From: Pseudomonadota bacterium
GTDB taxonomy: Bacteria > Pseudomonadota > Gammaproteobacteria > JAIEPX01
Direction of reading: 5' to 3'
NCBI GenBank assembly: GCA_029777855.1
Contig: JAKORL010000224.1
Span: 1-34,972 of the forward strand
DNA: 34,972 nucleotides
Both the position numbers and the translations under genes were made by a program. Positions within the stretch are counted from its first letter, which is position 1. Each line of letters starts with the position of its first letter. The notes beneath the pieces are model-generated. The model saw nothing but the letters and a program-made list of their open reading frames with translations, was not told where the DNA came from and did not search any database. Positions 16,696 to 25,790 of this stretch are shown in pieces.

Positions 16696-17154
16696 ATGAG
16701 GTTATCAACTATTTTATGTATACTACCCTTACTATTAGTGGGATGCGCAGCCCATATAGAGCCCATTTCAGGCCCATTTGCCACAGTAAGTAGTACAAGT
16801 GATTGGGGAAATTCATTTCTCAAAAGCGATACTCAAATCGTAAAAATCGATGGTCAGCAAACTTCTCATTATTGGGCTCGAGTATTTGGTACTGGTACCC
16901 AATTTAACATCAAACCAGGCAGACACACCTTCGTTGTCATAACTAGATTCAGTAAAAGCTTAGGTAGCGGCATTTTTATCAGTGTTAACCGCATTCACGC
17001 TACTCTGAAACCAAAAACTAATTATCAATTTATTAAGGAAATAGACGGAACTAAACTTCATATTTGGCTAATAGACAAATCCACTATGAAATCTGTCGCT
17101 ACTGGATCTGCAACCTATTATCATCTGCCACCTAACACCGTTGCCATTTATTGA
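16696..17154 (+). CDS. putative lipoprotein, unknown function
   Basis: A 152-residue protein with an N-terminal signal sequence ending in a good lipobox, LLVGC, so Cys17 should be lipidated and the protein anchored in the inner or outer membrane (Ala at +2 favours the outer membrane). The mature region contains FNIKPGRHTFVV and a LKPKTNYQF segment, which resemble small beta-sandwich lipoproteins that read 'PG.H...V' and 'A.....Y.F'; this is only a resemblance. There is no clear Shine-Dalgarno, which suggests translation coupled to the short gene just upstream. Confidence 0.75.
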   Translation: MRLSTILCILPLLLVGCAAHIEPISGPFATVSSTSDWGNSFLKSDTQIVKIDGQQTSHYWARVFGTGTQFNIKPGRHTFVVITRFSKSLGSGIFISVNRIHATLKPKTNYQFIKEIDGTKLHIWLIDKSTMKSVATGSATYYHLPPNTVAIY

Positions 17155-17197
17155 GATTGATGGGTTTCACTGCCTACCATCACTCAGACTGACTGGT

Positions 17198-17226
17198 AAA
17201 ATTAAAAACTCATGAAACATTGAGTT
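17198..17226 (-). terminator. weak rho-independent terminator of grxD
   Basis: Read on the minus strand, AACTCA and TGAGTT form a six-pair stem around an eight-base loop, followed by TTTAATTTT. It lies 12 bases after the grxD stop. The stem is AT-rich, so termination may be weak. Confidence 0.4.
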
Positions 17227-17237
17227 GTATAAACTTC

Positions 17238-17552
17238 CTAAGCATGAGCCTTAGATAAAATTTTATGAAGCTCACCGCTATCATAAAGTTGCTGCATAAT
17301 GTCACTTCCACCAATGAGCTGGCCATTAACATACAATTGCGGGATCGTTGGCCAATTGCCATAATCTTTGATCCCCTGGCGAATGTCATCATCTTCAAGA
17401 ACATTCACCGCCATGAAGTCAACTCCACATTGGCGCAGCAAGTACACAGCCTTCCCCGAAAATCCACACTGCGGAAACGCCGCTGTGCCCTTCATATAAA
17501 GAACCACAGGATTCTCAGATAGCTGCTTTTCAATGGTTTGTCGGATAGTCAT
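17238..17552 (-). CDS. grxD: monothiol glutaredoxin, Grx4 type
   Basis: CGFS-type glutaredoxin that carries and transfers [2Fe-2S] clusters in the cytoplasm. The 104-residue length is standard. The active site is CGFS at residues 29-32 within KGTAAFPQCGFS (the usual form is KGTPxxPQCGFS). The glutathione-binding WPTIPQLYVNGQLIGGSDI is complete. ATG at 17552 is preceded by AGAGGT. It is a single gene with a probable terminator. Together with the ferredoxin and aconitase nearby it belongs to Fe-S metabolism, though linkage here need not be functional. Confidence 0.96.
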   Translation of the reverse strand: MTIRQTIEKQLSENPVVLYMKGTAAFPQCGFSGKAVYLLRQCGVDFMAVNVLEDDDIRQGIKDYGNWPTIPQLYVNGQLIGGSDIMQQLYDSGELHKILSKAHA

Positions 17553-17718
17553 GTGGGTACCTCTTTCATGGTCATAAATTCTGATTATATCTTGATATCT
17601 CCCGTTTTGTCACGCCAGCTTGTCGAGTTCCCAAAGTCGTCGCGAGATTTTGACATTAAAGTAACCAGATTAGGCATTGAGATCCAGCTGGAATAATTGA
17701 AGCACTCATAATACAGCG

Positions 17719-18375
17719 CTAATTACGATCCTGTGCTTTTATCGCAAAGGCAGGCATTGAAAGATTCCAATAAATGGCGGCTGCTCTTAGTGCAAATGCA
17801 CCGAAGATACATAAGATACTGCCGAATACTCGATAGCTGGGATAGTAATTTAATATCATGACAAAAGCGGAACAGCTGAGGATTACGGGCGTTGCGTATA
17901 TTTCATGTCGCATCACCAAAGTAGTATGTCCGGCAAGAAGATCGCGTATAATTCCGCCACCGATTGAAGTTATTACACCTAAAATAATGGGTGCCACCGG
18001 CAGCCCAAATCCAAGCGCCCATGCTTTTTCTGCACTTTGAATGCTAAATAGTGCAACACCCAAACCATCGAGATACATCATCAACGCGAAAAGATAACGG
18101 TGGTAAAAAAACGAGCGACCATAAAGCGCTGCGATTGAGGCGAGTGTTGCTACCCAAATATAGGTTAAATCCTGAGACCAAAAGGCGGGCACGTCAAGAA
18201 TTAAGTCACGCAAGGTTCCACCGCCTGTCGCAGTAATCAAACCTAAAAAAATGGCACCGACAATGTCGATATCACTTTTACTTCGGATAGCCAATACTGC
18301 GGTAACCGCAAAAGCGACGGTGCCAAGCATCGAAATAGCGTATGTAATACTGTTCCAGTCAAATGCCATAGTCAT
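17719..18375 (-). CDS. TRIC cation channel / UPF0126 family membrane protein (YicG-like)
   Basis: A 218-residue inner-membrane protein with about seven hydrophobic helices. It contains the two inverted repeats of the family, each with its signature: GLITATGGGTLRDLILD and GVITSIGGGIIRDLLAG. Prokaryotic TRIC proteins form trimeric monovalent-cation channels, and the E. coli homologue YicG is of unknown physiological role. GAGGAAT precedes ATG 18375; because that spacing is short, the in-frame ATG at 18369 is an equally good start. Divergent from fdxA. Confidence 0.9.
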   Translation of the reverse strand: MTMAFDWNSITYAISMLGTVAFAVTAVLAIRSKSDIDIVGAIFLGLITATGGGTLRDLILDVPAFWSQDLTYIWVATLASIAALYGRSFFYHRYLFALMMYLDGLGVALFSIQSAEKAWALGFGLPVAPIILGVITSIGGGIIRDLLAGHTTLVMRHEIYATPVILSCSAFVMILNYYPSYRVFGSILCIFGAFALRAAAIYWNLSMPAFAIKAQDRN

Positions 18376-18418
18376 TATTCCTCTTGCATCTCACAGAGCT
18401 TATATCAGTTTGATGGAA

Positions 18419-18449
18419 AGTAAAGGGGGCATGCCCTGGCCCCTTTACT
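18419..18449. repeat. 10-bp perfect inverted repeat upstream of fdxA
   Basis: AGTAAAGGGG (18419-18428) pairs with CCCCTTTACT (18440-18449) around an 11-base spacer. It lies between two divergent starts, so it is not the terminator of either gene. Its end is about 25 bases upstream of the fdxA -10 box, putting it over the -35 region: an operator or a relic of the palindromic repeat family seen elsewhere in the window. Confidence 0.6.
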
Positions 18450-18474
18450 CTTAGACGGGAGTCTTTTGTTAGGA

Positions 18475-18480
18475 TATAAT
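18475..18480 (+). promoter_or_regulatory. -10 box (TATAAT) of fdxA
   Basis: A perfect TATAAT lies 32 bases before the fdxA ATG. The -35 region (about 18452-18457) does not match TTGACA and abuts the inverted repeat at 18419-18449, which suggests regulated rather than constitutive expression. Confidence 0.5.
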
Positions 18481-18512
18481 GCGCCGCAGATCAATAACGA
18501 TGAGGCACCACT

Positions 18513-18836
18513 ATGACATTTGTTGTCGTCGATAATTGCATTCGTTGCAAATACATGGACTGTGTAGAAGTCTGTCCCGTAGACTGCTTTCGTGAAGGAC
18601 CTAATATGCTTGTCATCGATCCTGATGAATGCATAGACTGTAACCTTTGTGTACCCGAATGTCCTGTCAACGCAATCTTTGAAGAAGATGATGTCCCCGA
18701 AGATCAAAAACAATTTATTCAACTCAACGCAAAACTTGCCAAAAAGTGGCCTACGATCACCGTGAAAAAAGAACCCCCTGCCGATGCTGACGAGTGGAAA
18801 GACATCCCCAATAAAATTCAGCATTTAGAAGAATAA
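18513..18836 (+). CDS. fdxA: 7Fe ferredoxin, Azotobacter FdI type
   Basis: Small cytoplasmic electron carrier of 107 residues with one [3Fe-4S] and one [4Fe-4S] cluster. Cysteines at 9, 12, 17, 21 and 25 ([17 protein letters not shown]) and 40, 43, 46 and 50 ([12 protein letters not shown]) follow the FdI pattern exactly, and the extra C-terminal tail after residue 60 ([13 protein letters not shown]) is the usual one of the FdxA family. The MscS channel gene starts three bases after its stop, so the two share a transcript. The electron partners are unknown; the Nfn-like oxidoreductase about 2 kb away is a conceivable one. Confidence 0.96.
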   Translation: MTFVVVDNCIRCKYMDCVEVCPVDCFREGPNMLVIDPDECIDCNLCVPECPVNAIFEEDDVPEDQKQFIQLNAKLAKKWPTITVKKEPPADADEWKDIPNKIQHLEE

Positions 18837-18839
18837 AGT

Positions 18840-19631
18840 ATGAATAAAATTTTTAATATTACCGAACTAGCCTGGCTGCTCCCTTTTGCAAGAGCAGGCA
18901 TTCTCTTTGTTATTGGCTATTATTTAGCCAATTTTCTAGCGCGTAAAAGTGAAAAATTTCGTGGGGAATATGTAAGCCCCCAACATATAATGCTAATAAA
19001 AAAATCGATATATATCATAGTGTTGCTTTTGTTTTCTATGGCGTCACTTCAACAACTAAACTTTGACCTGAGTGTGCTACTGGGTTCTGCAGGAATAGCA
19101 ACTGTGGCTATCGGTTTCGCAGCTAAAACTTCTATCTCTAATATGATTTGCGGGTTGTTCATCATATTAGAAAAATCTTTCGTTGTAGGAGATACGATTA
19201 GCGTCAAAGGGCATCAAGGTGAAATTATGTCTATTGATTTCTTATCGATCAAAATTCGTACGGGTGAAAATACCATGATCCGATTACCCAACGAGGAAAT
19301 ACTGAGTTCAGATGTCGTCAACCTTACCCACTTCAAACAACGGCGTTTAGATATCAACATTAGCATCGGCTACCAAACGGATCTCGCTACCTCTCAAAAG
19401 CTGCTTCTTAAAGTTGCCGCAGACAGTCCTTTTAATGCCCAAAAGCCGGAAGCCACCGTCATTGTAGACAACTTCGGTCAATCCAATTTAAACCTGAGAC
19501 TTTCGATGTGGGTGAACAAAACAGACTATGATAAGGCAAAAGACACTCTTCAGCAGGCAATTAAAATAGCCTTTGATCAAAACGGCATACCTGCCCCGTA
19601 TCCTCATCTGACAGTGCATATGATGCAATAA
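18840..19631 (+). CDS. MscS-family mechanosensitive ion channel
   Basis: A 263-residue inner-membrane channel that opens under membrane tension during hypo-osmotic shock. Two hydrophobic helices (~13-30, ~55-72) precede the pore helix TM3, seen as GSAGIATVAIGFAAKTSISN (~80-99) with the Gly/Ala packing typical of MscS. The beta domain FVVGDTISVKGHQGEIMSID and the C-terminal alpha/beta domain follow. It is slightly shorter than E. coli MscS (286). The gene begins three bases after fdxA and probably takes its ribosome site from the end of that gene (AGAAGAA). Confidence 0.93.
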   Translation: MNKIFNITELAWLLPFARAGILFVIGYYLANFLARKSEKFRGEYVSPQHIMLIKKSIYIIVLLLFSMASLQQLNFDLSVLLGSAGIATVAIGFAAKTSISNMICGLFIILEKSFVVGDTISVKGHQGEIMSIDFLSIKIRTGENTMIRLPNEEILSSDVVNLTHFKQRRLDINISIGYQTDLATSQKLLLKVAADSPFNAQKPEATVIVDNFGQSNLNLRLSMWVNKTDYDKAKDTLQQAIKIAFDQNGIPAPYPHLTVHMMQ

Positions 19632-19663
19632 AGAGAAGGCGTCAAGGGAGAAAAGAAGGTGAA

Positions 19664-19783
19664 GAAGGTGTCAGATCTAAGATTTATCTATGCTTTGGGA
19701 GAAGAGATATTGATATTTTATTCCAAAGTATAGATAAATCTTAGATCTGACACCTTCTCTAATCTTAGATCTGACACCTTCTC
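19664..19783. repeat. palindromic element: 35-bp inverted repeat plus an extra arm (CAGATCT family)
   Basis: Left arm 19664-19698 and right arm 19723-19757 are inverted copies differing at one of 35 positions, around a 24-base loop. A further 23 bases (19761-19783) repeat the outer part of the right arm. The arms share the 17-base core CAGATCTAAGATTTATC with the element at 25791. In RNA this makes a very stable hairpin, and it follows the mscS stop, so it can end that transcript. The rest of the gap, to 19891, holds GGGTCAGGCATACCCGCC and no gene. Confidence 0.9.
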
Positions 19784-19891
19784 AATAGTGGGTCAGGCAT
19801 ACCCGCCCCCAATCCCAGTGCAAAATCTACAAATCTAGTCTACAATAAAACCTGACTATGTATTTTTCATTCATTCATGGAGGAATCGTCA

Positions 19892-20335
19892 ATGAAAAGA
19901 TGTTTAGCTACACTACTTCTCGCATCATTATTCACGTGTTCAGCGCAAGCTGATATGGATTTTTTTGGTGATAAAGTTCAACGTTTTTCAGGCAATTTAA
20001 ATGACATACTGATTTTTAATCACACCGATAAAAATCTCGCTTACCAATTCTTAGAACCTTCTATTATGCCTAATTTTGTTTATCAAATTCCTATGGGCGA
20101 ATCAGAAGTGTATCACACTAAATTCAGTGACGAAAAAATGACCCTAATGATTGGTGTTTGCACAGACATGGGACATTTCTCATGCAGTGAATACGATTAT
20201 TACAGTTTTGTTCGATGCACACCCAACAAAAAATATAATGGTAACCTTGTACGTTCAGTCGACATTAATAGCTTAACATCTTGCACTGTGACCTGCCTGG
20301 ATGGCAGCACAACTTCATGTGTTGTTGAACAATAA
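19892..20335 (+). CDS. small secreted cysteine-containing protein, unknown function
   Basis: A 147-residue protein with a signal peptide (MKRCLATLLLASLFTCSAQA, likely cut after residue 20). The mature part begins DMDFFGDKVQRF and carries six cysteines in its second half (GVC, FSC, VRC, LTSCTVTC, TTSC region), which suits a disulfide-bonded periplasmic or exported protein. No family recognised. ATG 19892 is chosen because GGAGG lies nine bases upstream; an in-frame ATG at 19877 sits before that site and would put charged residues ahead of the signal peptide. Single gene, facing acnA tail to tail across a palindromic hairpin. Confidence 0.8.
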   Translation: MKRCLATLLLASLFTCSAQADMDFFGDKVQRFSGNLNDILIFNHTDKNLAYQFLEPSIMPNFVYQIPMGESEVYHTKFSDEKMTLMIGVCTDMGHFSCSEYDYYSFVRCTPNKKYNGNLVRSVDINSLTSCTVTCLDGSTTSCVVEQ

Positions 20336-20340
20336 TAGTA

Positions 20341-20382
20341 GGGGTCAGATCTCCAATTGACGGAAAAAGGAGATCTGACCCC
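20341..20382. repeat. palindromic element, 14-bp perfect arms (CAGATCT family), probable bidirectional terminator
   Basis: GGGGTCAGATCTCC (20341-20354) and GGAGATCTGACCCC (20369-20382) are perfect inverted copies around a 14-base loop. It fills the gap between two convergent genes, five bases after one stop and ten before the other. On the plus strand it is followed by CCTCCCTTTTTCT, so it can act as a rho-independent terminator at least in that direction. Confidence 0.85.
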
Positions 20383-20392
20383 CTCCCTTTTT

Positions 20393-23038
20393 CTATAGCT
20401 GTCCCAGCACGTACTGCAATATTCCACCGTTTTGGTAATAGTGCAATTCATCCTGTGTATCAATTCTACAACGCAACGGAATATCGCGAGCATTTCCCTG
20501 TTCATCAACAATATGCAAACTCAGTTGCCCGCCAGGTGTAATTTGATTAATACCACTAATACTAATCGATTCAGAGCCGGTTAGTCCTAATGATTTGTGA
20601 TCAGTACCGGAAATAAATTCTAATGGCAAGATTCCCATACCAATTAAATTTGATCGATGAATACGCTCATAACTTTGAGCAACAACCGCTTTTACACCTA
20701 ACAATCGAGTTCCTTTCGCTGCCCAATCGCGTGATGAACCCGTACCATATTCTTTGCCCGCAAAAATTACCAATGGTGTATTAGAATTTAAATAGCGTTG
20801 AGATGCTTCGTAAATGCTCATCTCTTCGCCTGACGGAAAATGCCGAGTAAAACCACCTTCACGATCGGGTGTCATTTGATTGCGTAAACGAATATTCGCA
20901 AAAGTACCGCGCACCATCACTTGATGATTTCCTCGACGCGCGCCATAAGAATTAAAATCAGCAGGCTGAATATTTTCAGCCATGAGATATTGTCCCGCGG
21001 GTGTATTTTTTCCAATCGATCCAGCAGGAGAAATATGATCCGTGGTAATGCTGTCACCTAAAATCGCCAAAATACGAGCATCTTGGATATCAGCGGGCTT
21101 AACTTGATCCATGAAAAACGGCGGATGTTGAATATAGGTTGAATCCTCACGCCATTGGTAGGTAGCATCTTGACTTGTAGGCAAATTTTGCCACTCGTTG
21201 TCGCCTTTAAATACATCAGCATATTGCTCTATAAACATATTATTTCGAACAGTAATCACTTCAGCGTTAACTTCCGCATTACTTGGCCAAATATCTTTTA
21301 AGAACACAGGCTGACCACTTTTATCGGTACCTAAAGGCTCTTTATGCAAATCAATTTTTGAGGTACCCGCCAATGCATAGGCTACCACTAAGGGCGGCGA
21401 TGCCAACCAATTGGCTTTCACTTGAGGATGAATGCGCCCTTCAAAATTTCGATTACCTGAAAGCACAGCACTCACAACTAAACCATTGTCATCAATCGCT
21501 TTTGCAATCGGCTCATGAAGCGGACCTGAATTACCGATGCATGTCGTACAACCATAACCCACCAAATTAAAACCTAATTGATCTAAATATTTTTGTAATC
21601 CCGATTTTTCTAAATAACTTGTTACAACTTTAGACCCAGGGGCTAAAGAAGTTTTTACCCACGGTTTTACGGTTAAACCCCTTTCACACGCTTTTTTCGC
21701 TACCAATCCCGCCGCCATTAAAACACTGGGATTAGAGGTATTCGTACAACTTGTAATCGCAGCAATCACCATCGCACCATGATCTAATTCAAATCCACCT
21801 TCTACTTTTACAGGATTAGAGGCTGTAGATTTTGTTAAAGCTTCTTGTTGTTTTGCAAAAGCCTGTGGAAGATCAGAAATTAACACACGATCTTGAGGAC
21901 GACGCGGTCCCGCAAGAGAAGGTTTTACCTCTGCTAAATCTAAATGCATAGTGTCTGTAAAAACAGGATGCTGAGTCGTTTCATCTCGCCACAACCCTTG
22001 AGCTTTAGAATAAGCTTCAACAAGCGCGATTTGATTTTCATCGCGGCCTGTGAGGGCAAGATAATCCAACGTCTCTTGATCCACCGGAAAGAATCCACAC
22101 GTTGCCCCATATTCGGGCGCCATATTGGCCACTGTCGCGCGATCAGGTAAGGTCAGAGAAGCTAACCCATGCCCGTAAAATTCTACAAATTTATCGACTA
22201 CACCTCGATTTCGTAAAAGTTGAGTGACGGTTAGCACGAGATCGGTTGCCGTGATGCCTTCTTGAAGCTGTCCAGTAACTTCAAACCCTATAACTTCCGG
22301 CGTTAACATCGAAATAGGCTGCCCTAACATAGCTGCTTCGGCTTCAATACCGCCTACGCCCCAGCCTAAAATACCGAGGCCATTAATCATCGTCGTATGA
22401 CTATCCGTTCCCACTAAGGTATCCGGATAAGCAATTGTTTTACCCTCGATTTCACGAGTCCACACCACTTTCCCTAAATATTCTAGATTCACCTGGTGGC
22501 AAATGCCTGTGCCGGGCGGTACGACTCTAAAATGATCAAAGGCTTGTTGTCCCCAACGTAAAAATTCATAGCGCTCGCGATTACGTTGCATTTCTATGTG
22601 GACGTTATCAGCATAGGCATGATTATTCGCATATTCATCCACTTGGACTGAATGATCGATGATGAGATCCACTGGCGTGAGAGGATTTACTTTTTTGGGA
22701 TCTCCTCCACGCGCCACCATAGCAGCTCGCATGGCCGCTAAATCCACAATTGCAGGAACCCCTGTAAAATCCTGCATTAAAACCCGAGCTGGAGCGAACA
22801 AAAGATTGCGCGAGGTGGGTTTTACAGCCCAATTCGCTAAAGTATTGATATCTTCTGGCGTAATACGAGAACCATCTTCATTACGAAGCAACTGTTCTAA
22901 TAAAATTTTCAGTGTAAATGGTAGTTGGTGTACTGATTTCAAACCGGCTTGTTCCAGCTTTTTCAGGGAAAAATAGTGATAATTCTGACCATTGATTGTG
23001 AGGATATCATCCGTTTTAAAGCTATTAATCTGACTCAT
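20393..23038 (-). CDS. acnA: aconitate hydratase A
   Basis: TCA-cycle enzyme converting citrate to isocitrate with a labile [4Fe-4S] cluster. The 881-residue length is close to E. coli AcnA (891). Cluster cysteines are in [13 protein letters not shown] (~432) and [13 protein letters not shown] (~497 and ~500); the substrate-binding swivel domain carries [13 protein letters not shown] near 766. The N-terminus has the expected [15 protein letters not shown] and [14 protein letters not shown] motifs. It is of the AcnA/IRP1 type, which can double as an mRNA-binding protein when the cluster is lost. GGAG lies seven bases before the ATG. Transcribed alone. Confidence 0.97.
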   Translation of the reverse strand: MSQINSFKTDDILTINGQNYHYFSLKKLEQAGLKSVHQLPFTLKILLEQLLRNEDGSRITPEDINTLANWAVKPTSRNLLFAPARVLMQDFTGVPAIVDLAAMRAAMVARGGDPKKVNPLTPVDLIIDHSVQVDEYANNHAYADNVHIEMQRNRERYEFLRWGQQAFDHFRVVPPGTGICHQVNLEYLGKVVWTREIEGKTIAYPDTLVGTDSHTTMINGLGILGWGVGGIEAEAAMLGQPISMLTPEVIGFEVTGQLQEGITATDLVLTVTQLLRNRGVVDKFVEFYGHGLASLTLPDRATVANMAPEYGATCGFFPVDQETLDYLALTGRDENQIALVEAYSKAQGLWRDETTQHPVFTDTMHLDLAEVKPSLAGPRRPQDRVLISDLPQAFAKQQEALTKSTASNPVKVEGGFELDHGAMVIAAITSCTNTSNPSVLMAAGLVAKKACERGLTVKPWVKTSLAPGSKVVTSYLEKSGLQKYLDQLGFNLVGYGCTTCIGNSGPLHEPIAKAIDDNGLVVSAVLSGNRNFEGRIHPQVKANWLASPPLVVAYALAGTSKIDLHKEPLGTDKSGQPVFLKDIWPSNAEVNAEVITVRNNMFIEQYADVFKGDNEWQNLPTSQDATYQWREDSTYIQHPPFFMDQVKPADIQDARILAILGDSITTDHISPAGSIGKNTPAGQYLMAENIQPADFNSYGARRGNHQVMVRGTFANIRLRNQMTPDREGGFTRHFPSGEEMSIYEASQRYLNSNTPLVIFAGKEYGTGSSRDWAAKGTRLLGVKAVVAQSYERIHRSNLIGMGILPLEFISGTDHKSLGLTGSESISISGINQITPGGQLSLHIVDEQGNARDIPLRCRIDTQDELHYYQNGGILQYVLGQL

Positions 23039-23090
23039 CTTCGTTCTCCAAAAGGTAAGTTACGCGAAAGAGAATATCGTAGCACGGGAA

Positions 23091-23148
23091 GGTGTCAGGT
23101 CTCAAATAGATTGGAGATTGCATGCCTGCCCTCGATCTATGTGACACC
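23091..23148. repeat. degenerate palindromic element (relic of the CAGATCT family)
   Basis: GGTGTCAGGTCT...ATAGAT on the left is matched by ATCTATGTGACACC on the right, with gaps. The outer GGTGTCA/TGACACC ends equal those of the element at 19664. It lies in the divergent gap before acnA and the 684-residue protein gene. The remaining 95 bases of that gap show no other recognisable element. Confidence 0.5.
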
Positions 23149-23243
23149 GTCTTGATGTCATTTTTAGTTGTAATCTGCAGCGTAATTTTGTAAAGTTACG
23201 GGCGCTTATCAAGGTTCGTGTTTAATCATGTAGGGGAGGTTTT

Positions 23244-25298
23244 ATGGCGTTCGAGTTTCTATCCGATGAAAAGACTTATCAAGCGGCGGGCAGGTATCTA
23301 TATTCTGGGGCATTCAATGGATTTTTAGCAACGGGCGGTCTCTTTTTCTACACAGCCTTCATGCTACTCTGGCCCATAACGACCACGTTCACTGCCGTTT
23401 TCGCCGTTACCACCACCATCACTACCCTCGCTGCCATTTATCTTTTATATAGAGACGATTCCCGCCGAGACTATTTAAACTCCATGAATGCTAAAGCCAA
23501 AAGAATCAAAGAACTTTTCGATGAATTACACTACTATGAAGATAAACTTCTACGTGAACAGGCTCTATTACAATCGCCTGAATCAGATTCAAACACTCAT
23601 AAGTGCATCAGCGAAGATGATCTTAACATTATTCGCGGTAAAATAGCTGAACTTAAAGAACTCTATAATGATGCTAAAGAAGATTCACTACCAAAAGTTC
23701 GAGAAAAAGCCATTAAATACGTTGGCGGTTTTATACAACGCCATATTATCGGCACTTACAAAGCCTTTATTACATCCTATGTATTTTATCTTAGTTTCCC
23801 CTTATTTATTGCATTAGCCATCAATGCCATTATCGCTCCAGCTTGGCTTGCCCCACTTGCAATCCCAATATTGGTTTTCTCAGTCTCTTTAGGCGTATTC
23901 GGTTTATTTAAATCGTATTTAGATGAATCACGCGAAATTACAACCTATGATGCAGCCATTAAAGAATCTGAATGGATAGAAAATTCTGCAAAAAAAATGG
24001 CTGAATCCTGTGAAGCATTACTGACTAATCAGCAAACAATTGAAAAACGCATAGCTGTTGAAAGAAAACCAGACCAAGAAATTAATCGAAAAAATTCTGA
24101 AAAGAAAAGTTCGAAATATTTCCTCATTAAAAAAGGGGAAGAGCTCCTTGCTCGTATTCCGGTTCTAAATGCTTTGACAAAACCGTTAGGAGACCGATTA
24201 CCGAAATCTGCTTTTGATACTTCCTCTCCTGGAACACCCGGCAAAAAATTCGGAGTAATATTGCAGCAAATTTCCGAATATTTCTATGAATGGACCCTTC
24301 TGAGCACCGTCGTTGATTATGCTGCTCGAGTTCTATTTATGGCCATTATGGGCGCGATAGTACCCGGTGGTGTAGCTCTATACTTAAAATTCGTTTTAGG
24401 TGTGACATTCACACCGCTTCTCGTCAATGTGTATGCCATTGGACTAATCATCACTACCGCTTTATCTGTCGTATTTAGCTTATTTAACCTGTATTGGAAT
24501 CATCAAGAAACCTTATTAAAAACCTATTCTGATCATGTGACAGCTCTTACTACAGAGGTTACAGAAGATCTAAAACAGCTTCACATAGAACGATCTGCCC
24601 TCAATACACTGAAAGCCAATGGTGCAGAAGCTGAACTTCCTACAACCGTTAATGTGATCGATAAAAATTCCCGCGAATTAATTCTAGAACGTAAAGTTCA
24701 ATTAGTAAAAGCGGCAAGAAAATTACGTGAACAAAGCGATAAAATGAATGAAGATAATTTCTTCATGTCTTTCGTTAAATGGCTTGGGATTCTCTATAAC
24801 TCATTGACGACAGGTTATGCATGGTATATGGGATTCCCCTTATTCGTGTTCCTTACACTGGTTACATTTGTCCCTATTACAGCGCCAATCATCACCTACG
24901 GTCTATTCATGGCATCCCTTTTAGTAGGGGTATTTGGTGTGATTTACACATTTGATGCTGCCGATCAAGGTGTTGAATTTGCAAATACTACGATTGATGA
25001 AGCCAAAACTCAAAGTGAAGCTGCTGAAAATTTATTAACACACTTCGACAAACTTTTAAATAATAAAGACCTCTCAGTCGGTGAATCTATAAAATATTCT
25101 GAAAGTAATGAAACGAAACTATTAACCACTCCACCTAGAAATAGAACAGAAATTGCATTACCTGACGATTATTCAGCAAATGAAAAATTTCAATTGCTTC
25201 AAGGTTTAAGAAAACCTGAGAAACCTAAACATTTACATTTCAGTGTTAGTGATCCGATATTTATAGGAGAGCTGGATAATCAACTCGGAATGAGATGA
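23244..25298 (+). CDS. large membrane/coiled-coil protein with internal duplication, function unknown
   Basis: I do not recognise this 684-residue protein. It has four hydrophobic hairpins (~20-68, ~174-222, ~352-416, ~520-568) separated by long charged helical segments with heptad-like spacing (~75-165, ~230-300, ~420-510). The halves are clearly duplicated: residues ~178-220 and ~523-565 align, sharing T-Y-x-x-Y-x-x-FPLF and a closing GVFG, a shift of about 345. No signal peptide. Same overall plan and repeat length as the 717-residue protein at 8070, so the two probably belong to one family. A strong GGGGAGG lies four bases before the ATG. Its stop overlaps the pncC start (ATGA), so pncC depends on it for translation. 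Could be a host-directed effector or a membrane-organising protein; neither is shown. Confidence 0.88.
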   Translation: MAFEFLSDEKTYQAAGRYLYSGAFNGFLATGGLFFYTAFMLLWPITTTFTAVFAVTTTITTLAAIYLLYRDDSRRDYLNSMNAKAKRIKELFDELHYYEDKLLREQALLQSPESDSNTHKCISEDDLNIIRGKIAELKELYNDAKEDSLPKVREKAIKYVGGFIQRHIIGTYKAFITSYVFYLSFPLFIALAINAIIAPAWLAPLAIPILVFSVSLGVFGLFKSYLDESREITTYDAAIKESEWIENSAKKMAESCEALLTNQQTIEKRIAVERKPDQEINRKNSEKKSSKYFLIKKGEELLARIPVLNALTKPLGDRLPKSAFDTSSPGTPGKKFGVILQQISEYFYEWTLLSTVVDYAARVLFMAIMGAIVPGGVALYLKFVLGVTFTPLLVNVYAIGLIITTALSVVFSLFNLYWNHQETLLKTYSDHVTALTTEVTEDLKQLHIERSALNTLKANGAEAELPTTVNVIDKNSRELILERKVQLVKAARKLREQSDKMNEDNFFMSFVKWLGILYNSLTTGYAWYMGFPLFVFLTLVTFVPITAPIITYGLFMASLLVGVFGVIYTFDAADQGVEFANTTIDEAKTQSEAAENLLTHFDKLLNNKDLSVGESIKYSESNETKLLTTPPRNRTEIALPDDYSANEKFQLLQGLRKPEKPKHLHFSVSDPIFIGELDNQLGMR

Positions 25299-25771
25299 TG
25301 AATGATCACCAATCATTTTATAATCTACTGATACAGCATCGATATAAATTAGTCACTGCCGAATCTTGTACCGCAGGTTTATTAGCAGCAGAAATTACCT
25401 CAGTCTCAGGTAGCTCTGATTGGTTTGATCGCGGATTTGTAACTTACTCCAACGAATCAAAACAAGAAATGTTGGCCGTCAAATCTGAAACATTGGAAAA
25501 ATTCGGCGCCGTGAGCGAAGAAACTGCGAAAGAAATGGCTGAAGGCGCTCTTCAAAAAAGCCACGCTACCATCAGCTTATCAGTCACCGGTATTGCAGGC
25601 CCCGATGGCGGCACTCCAGTAAAACCCGTTGGCACCGTGTGGTTTGCATGGGCTAGTAAAGGACTTTTTGATACCTTTGCCTTAGTTCAACATTTTCAAG
25701 GTGATCGTACCAGCATACGTCACCAAGCCACTCAATTTGCGCTTGAGACGCTTTATCATAAGTTAAAGTGA
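25295..25771 (+). CDS. pncC: nicotinamide-nucleotide amidase (CinA C-terminal domain family)
   Basis: Stand-alone CinA C-terminal domain of 158 residues, the usual length. It deamidates NMN to NaMN in pyridine-nucleotide recycling. The catalytic Ser is S24 in TAESCTAGLLA; the family motifs GFVTYSNESKQEML and VTGIAGPDGGTPVKPVGTVW are complete. The ATG overlaps the stop of the membrane-protein gene upstream by four bases; a second ATG follows immediately. In many gammaproteobacteria this gene precedes recA, but here it does not, being followed by a palindromic repeat and the converging dnaE. Confidence 0.94.
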   Translation: MMNDHQSFYNLLIQHRYKLVTAESCTAGLLAAEITSVSGSSDWFDRGFVTYSNESKQEMLAVKSETLEKFGAVSEETAKEMAEGALQKSHATISLSVTGIAGPDGGTPVKPVGTVWFAWASKGLFDTFALVQHFQGDRTSIRHQATQFALETLYHKLK

Positions 25772-25790
25772 GACCTGAGGGGGTGGTGCA

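Noticed and set aside
18419..18449. Inverted repeat as a terminator
   Set aside because: It lies between divergent starts and is not followed by a T run, so no transcript known here would end at it.
18405..18824. 139-codon minus-strand ORF over fdxA
   Set aside because: Antisense of a certain ferredoxin gene, with no family resemblance of its own.
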